From NCBI GenBank assembly GCA_003660865.1, contig QMVA01000009.1, forward strand, positions 1 to 18,166: a stretch of DNA of 18,166 bases. The letters run 5' to 3'. Below are positions 1 to 7,687 of this stretch, piece by piece (the first letter of the stretch is position 1; every line of letters starts with the position of its first letter). This stretch comes from Candidatus Nanohalarchaeota archaeon (GTDB taxonomy: Archaea > EX4484-52 > B79-G9). The notes beneath the pieces were generated by a model. It did not search any database. It was not told where the DNA came from and saw nothing but the letters and a program-made list of their open reading frames with translations. The translations under genes were made by a program, and so were the position numbers.

Positions 1-121
1 AAGCATATTCTCGGAAAAGCCTCTTGAAGGCACCAATAATTCCCTCGACGCCGCTTCTTAATCCATATTGATGCTCTTTTACGTATTTTTTCCAATGTAT
101 TTGCTTGATAGATGTACGGTT
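1..121 (-). pseudogene. C-terminal fragment of a DDE-type transposase, cut by the window edge
   Basis: Read on the minus strand, 40 codons stay open from just after a TGA at 124-122 to the window edge. The peptide contains the stretch YGLRSGVEGIIGAFKRLF, which resembles the arginine/glutamate-rich C-terminal region of IS4/IS5-like DDE transposases, where a conserved Glu follows an Arg-x2-Val. No in-frame start codon lies between the stop and the edge, and the upstream side is occupied by the tRNA promoter, so only a remnant remains here. The family call rests on motif memory, not on a search. An intact protein starting in another frame (an ATG at about 125) gives a basic, low-complexity peptide and is less convincing. 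Confidence 0.4.
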
Positions 122-147
122 TCATGTGTCCTGTGTTTTAAGAAAAG

Positions 148-156
148 TATATAAAA
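148..156 (+). promoter_or_regulatory. TATA box of the tRNA-Phe gene
   Basis: TATATAAAA lies 29-37 bp ahead of the first base of the tRNA, the normal place for an archaeal TATA box driving a tRNA gene. Confidence 0.6.
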
Positions 157-184
157 GTAACTGCTTAAGTGTTATAATCGCAGT

Positions 185-257
185 GGGACGGTAGCTCAGC
201 TGGAAGAGCGCTAGACTGAAGATCTAGTTGTCGCGTGTTCAAGTCACGCCCGTCCCA
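185..257 (+). tRNA. tRNA-Phe (anticodon GAA)
   Basis: A full 73-nt cloverleaf can be drawn. The acceptor stem GGGACGG (185-191) pairs perfectly with CCGTCCC (250-256), followed by discriminator A257. The anticodon stem CTAGA/TCTAG (211-215/223-227) encloses the loop CTGAAGA, with the anticodon GAA at 218-220. The T stem is GCGTG/CACGC around TTCAAGT. No CCA is encoded and there is no intron in the anticodon loop. An archaeal TATA box sits about 30 bp upstream. Confidence 0.95.
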
Positions 258-407
258 TTTATTTTCATGTTTGGGTATATGTGTTTTGCGGGTTGAAGTG
301 GAGTGTTTAGGATGTGTTTTGTGATTTTGTGTGTGTTTTAGTGGATGTACTGACGAGTATCACAATAGGATTTGACCTGCCCGAAAGGGGCTTGTTTTGT
401 GTCAGAG

Positions 408-416
408 TATATATAA
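408..416 (+). promoter_or_regulatory. TATA box for the psd-HAD unit
   Basis: TATATATAA at 408-416 predicts a transcript start near 435-440, about 25 nt before the psd start codon. A small GCCC-GAAA-GGG(G)C hairpin sits just upstream at 379-391. Confidence 0.5.
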
Positions 417-463
417 GTGGTGTCGGTCTAAATATGTATGTGTAAGATGATGTGTGATTTGTG

Positions 464-1381
464 ATGGGCAAGAAGAAGCGGCGTGGAAGTTTGGCAGTTA
501 AGTCTGTTCGCAGGGAGACAGGCGAAGTAGAAGATGAGAGTGTACCCTGGAAGTACTGGCTGAAATGGCAGTATAATAATCCTATAGGTAAATTGTGCCT
601 TAGGGCGGTAATTAATAGGAAGTTTATTTCTTCTGTGTGTGGGCGATTTATGGACATGCGTTTATCTAGGAAGACGATTGCGAAGATTGCCCGGAATTAT
701 AATGTTGATATGGGTGAGTTTGAGAAAAAGATTGATGATTTCAAGTCATTCAATGATTTTTTTATGAGAAGGCTTAAACCTGGTGCAAGACCGATAGATG
801 AGGATTCGGCTGTTATATGTTCGCCTACAGATGGAAACGTGCTGGGGTTTGAAAAAGTAAGTCATCTTGATAATTTTTTTATAAAGGGTGAGCAGTTTAC
901 TCTTTCAACATTTCTTCAGGATGAGGATCTTGCATCTGAATATGAGGAGGGTAGTCTTATGATTTTCAGGCTGGCTCCCTATGATTATCACTGGTTTCAT
1001 TTTCCGGTTTCGGGGTTTGTGAATCCTTCTGTGAAAATTAAGGGTAAGTATGATTCGGTTTCACCTTATGCGGTTAAGAAGAATGTCAGGATTTATTGCA
1101 GGAATAAAAGGGAGTATGCTGTGATTAAAACAGAGGAGTTAGGAGATGTTTTGATGGCGGAGATCGGGGCTACGATGGTCGGGTCAATTGTCCAGAGGTA
1201 TTTTCCTTATTCTGCTGTTGAAAAAGGGCAGGAGAAGGGTTATTTTCTTTTTGGTGGCTCAACGGTTGTGCTTCTTTTTGAGCCAGGGAGAGTTAATATT
1301 GATGAGGATCTTGTTCGGAATACTTTGAATAATCTTGAGACCAGGGCGTTGGTGGGAGAGCGTGTTGCTAAAGTTAAATGA
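464..1381 (+). CDS. psd: Phosphatidylserine/archaetidylserine decarboxylase proenzyme
   Basis: This enzyme removes CO2 from the serine head group of membrane phospholipids. In an archaeon the product would be archaetidylethanolamine. It is made as a proenzyme that cuts itself to create a pyruvoyl prosthetic group. The family hallmarks are visible: SPTDG (Asp about residue 123), the DYHWFHFPVSG region (His about 176-179), and the C-terminal self-cleavage motif GGST at about 264-267, where Gly-Ser would be cut. The length of 305 residues is normal for the proenzyme. The N-terminus is strongly basic (KKKRR), with no clear transmembrane helix. The start could be GTG 461 or ATG 464; I chose the ATG. 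The downstream phosphatase gene begins 18 nt after the stop, so the two are probably co-transcribed. Confidence 0.9.
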   Translation: MGKKKRRGSLAVKSVRRETGEVEDESVPWKYWLKWQYNNPIGKLCLRAVINRKFISSVCGRFMDMRLSRKTIAKIARNYNVDMGEFEKKIDDFKSFNDFFMRRLKPGARPIDEDSAVICSPTDGNVLGFEKVSHLDNFFIKGEQFTLSTFLQDEDLASEYEEGSLMIFRLAPYDYHWFHFPVSGFVNPSVKIKGKYDSVSPYAVKKNVRIYCRNKREYAVIKTEELGDVLMAEIGATMVGSIVQRYFPYSAVEKGQEKGYFLFGGSTVVLLFEPGRVNIDEDLVRNTLNNLETRALVGERVAKVK

Positions 1382-1399
1382 TTCTTTAGGGTATTTGTG

Positions 1400-2155
1400 A
1401 TGGTGCCACAATATAAAAAGTTATTCTTATTCTATAAGTTTATGCATGTTTTGGATGAGTGTGGTGATGCCAGAGTAGAGTTGAATAAGGGTAGTCTTTG
1501 TTCTAATGGTAAAAAACTTGTTTTGTTTGATTTTGATGGCGTGCTTGTGAGGTCTAATCACTGCCACCTGAAGAATATCAGGGATACTTTCAGGGAGTCT
1601 GGTGTGGCGCTGGATGCTAATGATGCTGAAATTATGCGCCATTTTGGGAAGTCTTATAAGGTGCTTATTTCTGATCTGCTTGATGATGCATACCGCACAC
1701 CGGAGGTTGAGCATGCGCTTGGTAAGAGGCTTCGGGAGAAGTTTGAGAATGAGCGGTTCTGGGAATCTTTTGAGAGGATTGAGGGGCTTTCTTCGTATCT
1801 TTTTGGGCTTCGCAAGAATGGTTATGAGCTTGGGATTGCGTCCGGGAATGGTCATGCTGTTTTGGAGATGTGGACAACTAAGCTTGGTATCCGGGATTTT
1901 TTCGGGCTTTTGATTGGTGTGGATGATGTGAAGAGGGGGAAGCCGTATCCTGATATGGTGTTTTTGGCGTCTGAGTTTTTTAAGGTGGCTGTTTCGGATA
2001 TTGTTTTTGTTGGGGATGCGAGGAGTGATGTTTTGATGGCTAAGAGTGCAGGGGCGTTGTCTGCTGTTGTTTTGAGCGGGGTTCTTTCAAGGGAGGAGGC
2101 AGAGGGCCTTTGCGTGGATATGATTGCTGAGGATGTGACTAAACTGGATTTATAA
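1400..2155 (+). CDS. HAD-superfamily hydrolase, phosphoglycolate phosphatase-like
   Basis: This is a HAD-fold phosphatase with all four motifs. Numbered from the GTG at 1397, DFDGV is at 45-49 (Asp nucleophile and acid/base), a Ser of IASGN at about 149, Lys182 in GKPYPD, and GDARSD at 206-211. The helical cap inserted between motifs I and II is of the C1 type, as in Gph/PGP proteins. The substrate cannot be read from the sequence: phosphoglycolate is only one option, and lying behind psd it could act on another phosphomonoester. The first ~38 residues are an extension before the usual HAD start. The start is placed at ATG 1400 because TAGGGT at 1387-1392 gives a suitable ribosome-binding spacing; GTG 1397 is the alternative. 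Confidence 0.8.
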   Translation: MVPQYKKLFLFYKFMHVLDECGDARVELNKGSLCSNGKKLVLFDFDGVLVRSNHCHLKNIRDTFRESGVALDANDAEIMRHFGKSYKVLISDLLDDAYRTPEVEHALGKRLREKFENERFWESFERIEGLSSYLFGLRKNGYELGIASGNGHAVLEMWTTKLGIRDFFGLLIGVDDVKRGKPYPDMVFLASEFFKVAVSDIVFVGDARSDVLMAKSAGALSAVVLSGVLSREEAEGLCVDMIAEDVTKLDL

Positions 2156-2172
2156 AGAGCGGGTGCCAATAG

Positions 2173-2181
2173 TTATTTAAA
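2173..2181 (+). promoter_or_regulatory. Probable TATA box of endA
   Basis: TTATTTAAA in the 72-bp gap after the HAD gene would start transcription near 2200, about 25 nt before the endA ATG. Confidence 0.4.
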
Positions 2182-2227
2182 GTATGCGTGTTGGATTGTA
2201 TTTGTTGTTATTGTATGGTGATATTGT

Positions 2228-2836
2228 ATGTCTCCGAAAAGTGAGAAAAAAATTGTTGATGATTCTTTGAAGCAGAAGAAGGAGCCGATGGCTATTGGAG
2301 ATTTTCTTGATAGCCGGGTGGTTGTCTGGGATAAGGGTCCGGCGGAGGCAATATATGCTGAGAAATTTTTTGGCAAGTGGATTGATATTGAGGATGTTTC
2401 CTGTTTGCAGCTTAGTCTTGAGGATGCGATGATTCTTGTAGAGCGTGGATTTCTTGCTGTTCGGGTCGAGGGCAAGAAGGTTGGTGTTAAGGTGTTTTAT
2501 AATATGTGTGGGAGCGTGGATAAGGAGTTTCCACAGAAGTATACTGTTTATCGTGATCTGCGAACACGGGGGTTTATTGTGAAGTCGGGGTTCAAGTTTG
2601 GTACGCATTTTAGGGTGTATGACCGCGGTGTCAATCCTTATAAAGTGGGTGCAAAGGAGGCGAAGGATCACACTAAGTATAATGTTCATGCGGTTCCTGA
2701 GAATCATACTATGAGTTATCAGGAGTGGTCGAGGTATGTTCGGCTGAGCCAGAATATCCGGGCGCGTGCGCTTCTTGCTGTGGTTGATGAGGAGAATGAT
2801 GTGACTTATTATAATATCAAGAGGATGCGACCTTGA
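2228..2836 (+). CDS. endA: tRNA-splicing (intron) endonuclease EndA, with an altered catalytic-Lys region
   Basis: The protein belongs to the archaeal tRNA-intron endonuclease family, which cuts bulge-helix-bulge motifs in pre-tRNA. The C-terminal catalytic domain is clear: KYTVYRDLRTRGFIVKSG at 104-121, FGTHFRVYDRG with the catalytic Tyr131, KYNVH with His154, and the AVVDEENDVTYY ending. At 202 residues it has the size of a single-domain-pair subunit that assembles as a homotetramer or heterotetramer. One oddity is visible. Family members usually read VR-K-x-L just before LLAVVD and use that Lys in catalysis. Here the same columns read IRARALLAVVD (Ala179, Arg180), with no Lys. The start ATG follows GGTGAT eight bases upstream. 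Confidence 0.85.
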   Translation: MSPKSEKKIVDDSLKQKKEPMAIGDFLDSRVVVWDKGPAEAIYAEKFFGKWIDIEDVSCLQLSLEDAMILVERGFLAVRVEGKKVGVKVFYNMCGSVDKEFPQKYTVYRDLRTRGFIVKSGFKFGTHFRVYDRGVNPYKVGAKEAKDHTKYNVHAVPENHTMSYQEWSRYVRLSQNIRARALLAVVDEENDVTYYNIKRMRP

Positions 2837-2838
2837 GT

Positions 2839-2902
2839 CAGCCTTCAGAAAGGCTGAGTTGCAGCCTTGTAAAAGGCTGGACGACAGCCTTCTAAAAGGC
2901 TG
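2839..2902 (+). repeat. Three tandem 23-bp hairpin repeats
   Basis: CAGCCTT-N4-AAGGCTG occurs three times with a 23-bp period, at 2839-2856, 2862-2879 and 2885-2902. Each unit is a 7-bp perfect stem with a different four-base loop (CAGA, GTAA, CTAA). The array begins two bases after the endA stop. It may act in 3' end formation or mRNA stability. I see no gene of its own in 2903-3038. Confidence 0.8.
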
Positions 2903-3038
2903 GCGATTAAGTGCGTTTCGCTACACTCAAGCGCACACATGTGTTGTCATGTTGGTTTAGGTCACTGGCGCTTTGTTTGAGCGGATGTTTTTCTCGAGGG
3001 TCTGCTTTCTCTTTTAGGGGTATGTTGTTGTGATGTTT

Positions 3039-3260
3039 CTTTTTGCGTAACTACTCAGGCATCCCCTCATCGTCAAAATTGCCCCAAAGTATAGTGATTT
3101 ACCCTGTATTTGACTATATCTGGTAAATTATTGTGAAAATCGCAATAGGGTCAGAGGATGCTGTTTTTCTCTTTTAACAAGTTTTGGATAGATCAAATTT
3201 ACTTCTCCTGACATGCTCGATCGTTGCTGATTTCTATGGGCTGAGTAGTTACCTTTTTGC
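3039..3260. mobile_element. 206-bp MITE with IS66-type ends and 8-bp target duplication
   Basis: GTAACTACTCAG (3047-3058) and its exact inverse CTGAGTAGTTAC (3241-3252) bound a 206-bp non-coding element. It is flanked by a perfect 8-bp direct repeat, CTTTTTGC, at 3039-3046 and 3253-3260. Ends starting with GTAA plus an 8-bp duplication are the known signature of the IS66 family. There is no transposase inside, so this would be a non-autonomous derivative. The left part is largely an imperfect long hairpin: GCATCC at 3059 against GGATGC at 3156-3161, with inner arms GATTTACC/GGTAAATTA. It sits about 35 bp ahead of the serB TATA box. Confidence 0.8.
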
Positions 3261-3294
3261 TTTTGTTTTTTTGTGCATGTCTTTTTTTCACAAG

Positions 3295-3302
3295 ATATAA
3301 AT
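3295..3302 (+). promoter_or_regulatory. TATA box of serB
   Basis: ATATAAAT is centred about 28 bp before the serB ATG, so the transcript would be nearly leaderless. This fits the lack of a Shine-Dalgarno there. The MITE ends about 35 bp upstream of this box. Confidence 0.5.
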
Positions 3303-3325
3303 TTGTGCGCTTGTTTATTAGTTGT

Positions 3326-4522
3326 ATGGCAAAGGATTATGTCGAGAAGGCGAAGGAGTGGGCTGTTATTAATGTTTCCGGGAAGGACAGGTGCGGGGTT
3401 ATTTCGGATATTTCCGGTGTGCTTGCGCGAAATAATGTTAATATTATTGATATCGGGCATACTGTTATTCATAGAATGTTTTCTATGTTTATGGTTGTTG
3501 ATGTTTCTCAAAGTAGTGTTTCTTATCGCGAGCTTAAGGGTATGTTGTGTGGGCTTGGGAAAAAGCTTTCTTTAGATGTTGAGGTGAATCGGCTTGAGGA
3601 TGGGGTGGATGTGACGTCCCGGGGGAGCCAGGGGAAGAGTCATTATGTGCTGTCTGTTATTGCGCGGGATCGCGTTGGGATGGTTTATGATATTTCCAAG
3701 TGCCTTTTTGATGAGGGTGTGAATATTTTGAGGATTACGCTTGTTGCGCGCGATAAACTGATCACTATTGAGATGCTTGTTGATATCGGTGCGAGGAGTG
3801 CTTCTGATGTAGGGCGTGTGCTCACGGGCAAAGGTGGTTTGCTTGGGTTGGATATTGTGTTTTTGCGGGAGGATGTGTTTAAGAGGGAGAAAAGGCTTGT
3901 GGTTTTTGATATGGATTCTACGATTGTGGATGCTGAGGTTATTGATGAGGTTGCGAAGAGGGCGGGTATTGATTCTGAGGTGAAGGCGCTTACTGAGCAG
4001 GCGATGGATGGTGTGATTGATTTTAAGGAGTCTTTGAGGAAGAGGGTGAAACTACTTTCGGGGCTTTCTGAGTCGGTTCTTCGGGAGGTTTATGGTGGTT
4101 TGAGGCTTACAACTGGTGCTTGTGAGCTTGTGCGTGCGCTTAAGGTCCAGGGGTATAAGGTTGCGCTTGTGAGTGGAGGGTTTACGTATTTTACGGATAG
4201 GCTGAATGATGTGCTTCATTTTGATCATGTGTATGCTAGTAAGCTTGTTATAAAGGATGGTAAGGTGACGGGTGAGATTGAGGGGGATATTATTGATGAG
4301 CGGAGGAAGGGGGAGATTATTGATGAGTTGATGGGGGAGTATGGTTTGGTGCGTGAGCAAGTGGTGGCTGTCGGTGATGGTGCGAATGACCGTCAGATGC
4401 TTCAGAATGCGGGGTTGGGTATTGCGTTTAATGCTAAGGACGTACTTAAGAAAGTGTCTTCGGGTAGTATTTCAAAGGAGAATCTGGTCGGGATTCTGGA
4501 TGTCCTTGGGATAAAAGATTGA
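3326..4522 (+). CDS. serB: Phosphoserine phosphatase with two N-terminal ACT domains
   Basis: This enzyme catalyses the last step of serine synthesis, phosphoserine to serine plus phosphate. The 398 residues divide into an ACT domain (about 11-90), a second ACT domain (about 105-182) and a HAD phosphatase domain (about 190-398). The HAD motifs are FDMDST (Asp195, Asp197), SGG at 283-285, Lys328 and GDGAND at 350-355; the MDST form and the following VDAEVIDE are typical of SerB. ACT domains usually bind amino acids, so feedback by serine is likely (inference). ATG 3326 is chosen over an upstream TTG because the extra 23 residues would lie across the promoter. The gene ends 5 bp from the oppositely oriented pilin gene. 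Confidence 0.9.
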   Translation: MAKDYVEKAKEWAVINVSGKDRCGVISDISGVLARNNVNIIDIGHTVIHRMFSMFMVVDVSQSSVSYRELKGMLCGLGKKLSLDVEVNRLEDGVDVTSRGSQGKSHYVLSVIARDRVGMVYDISKCLFDEGVNILRITLVARDKLITIEMLVDIGARSASDVGRVLTGKGGLLGLDIVFLREDVFKREKRLVVFDMDSTIVDAEVIDEVAKRAGIDSEVKALTEQAMDGVIDFKESLRKRVKLLSGLSESVLREVYGGLRLTTGACELVRALKVQGYKVALVSGGFTYFTDRLNDVLHFDHVYASKLVIKDGKVTGEIEGDIIDERRKGEIIDELMGEYGLVREQVVAVGDGANDRQMLQNAGLGIAFNAKDVLKKVSSGSISKENLVGILDVLGIKD

Positions 4523-4527
4523 TGTTG

Positions 4528-4992
4528 TTAGTTATAGATTGTTATTTCGTCTCTTTTAATTTCGTCTGCGTTCTGCGGGCAGTCGTAGGGGATTATTCTT
4601 ATTCTTGATATGTTTGGGATTATGGCGGTGTCGATGTTCAGGACAATTCCGACTTCGTCTCCTGCGGTGATTGTTCCTGTGAAGTTTGCGGGGCTTGTGT
4701 AGGCGAGGCGGCTCATGTTTATGGCAGTGATTGTTATTTGCTTTATGCTGATGTCACGGGTGCCTGTGCTGACTATATCGAAGATTAGTTTGTTGTTGCC
4801 TGATGCATTGTATGTTGCGTCTTCTGCGTTGAATGTTGCGTAAATGCAGCCGGCATCTGAGTTTTCAGTGGCAGTATCTGCTTGTGAGTGTACGAGTTCC
4901 TGAAGCCAGCTTGACAGAAATCCACCGATTGCTAAGGTGAAAGCTATTAAAAGCACTACAGCTATTAGTGGTGATACTCCCTTGCGGTACAT
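4528..4992 (-). CDS. Archaeal type IV pilin-like protein (class III signal peptide)
   Basis: The N-terminus MYRKGVSPLIAVVLLIAF carries the prepilin peptidase site of archaeal pilins. Cleavage after Lys-Gly (residue 5) would leave a hydrophobic helix starting VSPLIA that packs into a filament core. The remaining ~115 residues are a beta-rich, Asn/Thr-rich head with several N-glycosylation sequons (NAS, NMS, NFT, NIS) and two Cys (about residues 49 and 139) that could pair. The length of 154 residues is normal for an archaeal pilin. It starts 5 bp after the stop of a second pilin gene, so the two are in one operon. Whether it builds an adhesive, secretory or other filament cannot be read here. 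Confidence 0.8.
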   Translation of the reverse strand: MYRKGVSPLIAVVLLIAFTLAIGGFLSSWLQELVHSQADTATENSDAGCIYATFNAEDATYNASGNNKLIFDIVSTGTRDISIKQITITAINMSRLAYTSPANFTGTITAGDEVGIVLNIDTAIIPNISRIRIIPYDCPQNADEIKRDEITIYN

Positions 4993-4997
4993 AAATA

Positions 4998-5540
4998 TTA
5001 TTTTTGTGAGTTATCGTTGGCTAGTGTTCCGCCGGATGTAGTCCAATCGAATGTGTTCCAGCCGCCCTGTGGCTGGGTGATAGAATCAAATACCGGGTCG
5101 CAATCTGTGATGAATTTTATTTTGGTGAGTTCGGTTCCACCGTTTGAGAATGCTCTGCTCACGTTTACGTAGATTTCAAGGTACTCGTTCTTGTCGACGC
5201 TTGTAAGTGCTATGCTGCTTGTGTTTAGTTTTATTGGCAGTTGTTTTTCCCCATCTACCCAACTCTCTACTTTGGTGAGTGTGATGGCGTCAACGCCGGT
5301 GTTTGAGACGAAGCCGTAAAAGATATGATTTGTGGAGTCCCATTTAGCGTAGTCCCTGTCAAGTTCGATGTTTGAGTATGCGCAACTTATTTTTTTGTCA
5401 AACTCTTCACTTTTATCTTTGTGTTCCTGTGTGAAGCCGGCAATCCATGCAGTCAGGATTGCGGCGATGGCCATTGTGAATGCAATCAGCAGTACTGCTG
5501 CAATGAGTGGGCTTACTCCTTTTCTTTTTGAAAATATCAT
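4998..5540 (-). CDS. Archaeal type IV pilin-like protein (class III signal peptide)
   Basis: This is a 180-residue paralogue of the neighbouring pilin. MIFSKRKG precedes VSPLIAAVLLIAFTMAIAA, a class III signal peptide with a predicted cut after Gly8. A polar head follows with sequons (NTS, NVS) and two Cys (about residues 53 and 149). The start is set at ATG 5540 because GGAG lies eight bases upstream. A longer reading from 5582 would begin at the predicted transcription start and displace the signal peptide. The TATA box at 5603-5611 suits this start. It is the first gene of the two-pilin unit, and the membrane platform genes lie just upstream on the same strand. Confidence 0.8.
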   Translation of the reverse strand: MIFSKRKGVSPLIAAVLLIAFTMAIAAILTAWIAGFTQEHKDKSEEFDKKISCAYSNIELDRDYAKWDSTNHIFYGFVSNTGVDAITLTKVESWVDGEKQLPIKLNTSSIALTSVDKNEYLEIYVNVSRAFSNGGTELTKIKFITDCDPVFDSITQPQGGWNTFDWTTSGGTLANDNSQK

Positions 5541-5602
5541 GTTTCTTTGCTCCTTGAATATTCTTTGCAGGGATTCTGACATAAATTATAGGGCTAATCT
5601 AG

Positions 5603-5611
5603 TATATATAT
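5603..5611 (-). promoter_or_regulatory. TATA box of the two-pilin operon
   Basis: On the minus strand ATATATATA predicts a start near 5580 and a ~40-nt leader ahead of the first pilin. The pilins thus have their own promoter, separate from the membrane genes ending at 5703. I see nothing else in 5612-5702. Confidence 0.5.
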
Positions 5612-5702
5612 CTTTGCTATGGTCTTTTGCGTATTGATATAAATGTGCTTTGAGTGTTCTCGTTATCCGGGGTTTCTATGGTTTTGGATTGCGTGGTGTA
5701 GG

Positions 5703-6614
5703 TTATATGAATCGTTGTTCGCAGCTGAAACCCAGAGTTATGATGAGTTCATGAGCGAGTGTCAGTGCCAGGTAACCTGACAGTGCCATGATTAGCGAGT
5801 GTTTTGCGCCAGCGCTTAGTCGCCCTTCTGATAGCTTTCCGATAGTGAGTCCCGCGAAAAAGCCCTGTATTATTGCAAGATGTGTGAACATTTCTCCGAA
5901 TTTATTCAGTGTGTCTTTGTCGATAGAGGGACCTTCAAAGACTGCTTTGCTTTCTGTGTCTATGCTTGTGCTGCCAAATTCGCCGAATCCACACAGGAAG
6001 AATTCCCTGATGCCAATCATGACCACGATGAAAACAAAGAATATTATGTATCCTGTCATCATCTGGCTAGATATCATCATTGAGCGTTCCCGCCTGATTT
6101 TTTCGATTTCGATGAGCGAGTCGCTTACAGAGCTCAGGACGTCTCTTATGTTTCCGCCGGATCTGTGGCATTCAATTATTGTGGATATTGATCTGGTGAT
6201 AATCGGGCTGTCTATGGAAACAGCAAAGTTTTGCAGGGCATTTTCGAAGTTGACTCCCCATGACATTTGGGCAACGAGTCTTTTGATTTGCGGTGTCAGG
6301 ATGCCGTAGTTGCTTTGTGAAGCGTAGTTGATTGCGAGTGGCAGTGACATGTCGCCATTAAGGCCTTCGACGATTGTCCTTAAAAAGTCAGGGTATAGTT
6401 CTTCATAGGCCTGTATTTTTTTGTATCTTTTATAGTATACTAGTGTTATCGGGAGGCATACGATTCCTACTGAGATGATATTGATGGCTGTGAACATGAA
6501 GTTGTCGCTTTTGATTATTAATATGTTTATCAGAACCAATATGCTTCCTGACAGTATGGATAGGATTACTGTTATTATTTCTTTGTTTTCCTGATAGATA
6601 TTTTTGAGTTTCAT
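5703..6614 (-). CDS. Type IV pilus membrane platform protein, T2SSF (TadC/ArlJ-like)
   Basis: This protein would form half of the inner-membrane platform on which the assembly ATPase acts. It has two N-terminal membrane segments (about 12-33 and 39-60). A cytoplasmic T2SSF domain follows (about 70-185), with the typical YPDFLRTIVEGL start and an ECHRSGGNIRDVL motif. C-terminal membrane segments lie near 190-210, 245-265 and 275-295. At 303 residues it is in the normal range for a single T2SSF protein. The ATG lies 6 bp after the stop of a second, divergent T2SSF gene. Paired platform genes of this kind are known in archaeal pilus loci. Confidence 0.8.
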   Translation of the reverse strand: MKLKNIYQENKEIITVILSILSGSILVLINILIIKSDNFMFTAINIISVGIVCLPITLVYYKRYKKIQAYEELYPDFLRTIVEGLNGDMSLPLAINYASQSNYGILTPQIKRLVAQMSWGVNFENALQNFAVSIDSPIITRSISTIIECHRSGGNIRDVLSSVSDSLIEIEKIRRERSMMISSQMMTGYIIFFVFIVVMIGIREFFLCGFGEFGSTSIDTESKAVFEGPSIDKDTLNKFGEMFTHLAIIQGFFAGLTIGKLSEGRLSAGAKHSLIMALSGYLALTLAHELIITLGFSCEQRFI

Positions 6615-6620
6615 AGTGTA

Positions 6621-7469
6621 TCATAGGTCTGGTTGTGTGTAGGTAAGGAATATTATGAATGCTAAGTTTAATACGGGAATGATGACGTATATGCCCATAC
6701 TCATGAAATAAATGATTGATATGCCTCCAAAGCCGGGACCCGGTACAATGCACATGATTGATAGGATGGATATTAAAAACAGTGGTGCTGCTATCAGGAT
6801 GGCGGTGTAGATGTCAGCGTATGTGGATAATGACTGGATGTATTTTTTTCGTGAGAGTTTATAGTTGAATAGTGCCAGTTGTGCCATTTCGTTCAGAAAT
6901 TCTTTTAGGTTGCCTCCGCTTTCGATAACAGATAGTATACCGTATAGCAGTTCTTTGAAGTCTCTTGACGGGGTCCTTCGTGCGATGTACTTTATGGATT
7001 GTGTGATGTCTTCTCCGAAGACTTTTATTCTGCGTACTATGTTTTTTGCTTCGTCTGAGACATCCCCGTATTCTTTGAAATCAGCCAGCATTTCAAAACA
7101 CTTTATTGGCGGGACTCCTGCGGAGGCTATGGCTGCCATGTGATTGATGGCAAAGGGAAGGTTAGTGTTGATGTTTAGTGCTTTTTGATGGACTTTCTGG
7201 AATGGGTACATGTAGAAAATTGAAAATACTATTAAGAAGGATACCAGTGGTATGAAGAGGAGGCCGAGGGCAAGGGCGATGGAGTTCATCGGGATGATTG
7301 TTGTTTCGAAGAGTATTATGAATACTGAGCAGATGGCTGCGAGGAAGGATGTGGATAAGGATAATGTGAGGTATGTATTTGGCAGTATGTCAATGTTTGT
7401 GGATTCCAGGGCGTTTTTGAGGGGATTGAAATAGGATGATGTTCTGTTGCTGAGGCCTGTAAAAAACAT
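6621..7469 (-). CDS. Type IV pilus membrane platform protein, T2SSF (TadB/ArlJ-like)
   Basis: This is the second T2SSF protein of the pair, 282 residues. Two hydrophobic segments lie near 35-55 and 62-90. A cytoplasmic T2SSF domain follows, with INTNLPFAINHMAAIASAG near 99-117 and a VIESGGNLKEFL motif near 178-189. Two or three C-terminal membrane helices end the protein. The INTNLPFAINHM pattern is the form seen in archaeal pilus platform proteins. It is first in a two-gene operon with the following T2SSF gene (6-bp gap). It should pair with that protein and with the ATPase encoded at 10254-11915. Confidence 0.8.
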   Translation of the reverse strand: MFFTGLSNRTSSYFNPLKNALESTNIDILPNTYLTLSLSTSFLAAICSVFIILFETTIIPMNSIALALGLLFIPLVSFLIVFSIFYMYPFQKVHQKALNINTNLPFAINHMAAIASAGVPPIKCFEMLADFKEYGDVSDEAKNIVRRIKVFGEDITQSIKYIARRTPSRDFKELLYGILSVIESGGNLKEFLNEMAQLALFNYKLSRKKYIQSLSTYADIYTAILIAAPLFLISILSIMCIVPGPGFGGISIIYFMSMGIYVIIPVLNLAFIIFLTYTQPDL

Positions 7470-7499
7470 GTTTGAGAATGTTTTGTAGTTTCTTATGTG

Positions 7500-7510
7500 T
7501 TTTATATTTA
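7500..7510 (-). promoter_or_regulatory. Probable TATA box of the T2SSF operon
   Basis: On the minus strand ATTAAATATAAAA precedes the ATG at 7469 by about 35 bp, giving a very short leader. The rest of the gap up to 7687 holds only two T-runs on the plus strand and no convincing gene. Confidence 0.4.
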
Positions 7511-7687
7511 ATATTGAGTCTAAAGATGCGGAGATTTTTGAAAGAATATGGGAATATACTGGCTGGCTGGCTTTTTTTTTGTAGACCAGTCCCTTTGATT
7601 CTAGAAATGTTTTTAGTTCTGATAGTGATGGGTCATGTATGTGCTGTTTCTTTTTTTTTTTAGCATTTTACCACTTTGTGTTGTATT

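Noticed and set aside
379..391. GAAA-capped GCCC/GGGC hairpin before the psd TATA box
   Set aside because: Short stem upstream of the promoter with no repeat elsewhere in the window. It is too little to call a regulatory element or tRNA terminator.
2839..2902. CRISPR array
   Set aside because: Only three units with a 23-bp period, in which the spacers are 5-6 bases and each repeat is itself a hairpin. No cas genes are nearby.
7472..7663. 63-residue plus-strand open frame and plus-strand T-runs at about 7569 and 7649
   Set aside because: The frame has no ribosome site and crosses the promoter of the T2SSF operon. The T-runs follow no plus-strand gene, so I do not call terminators.
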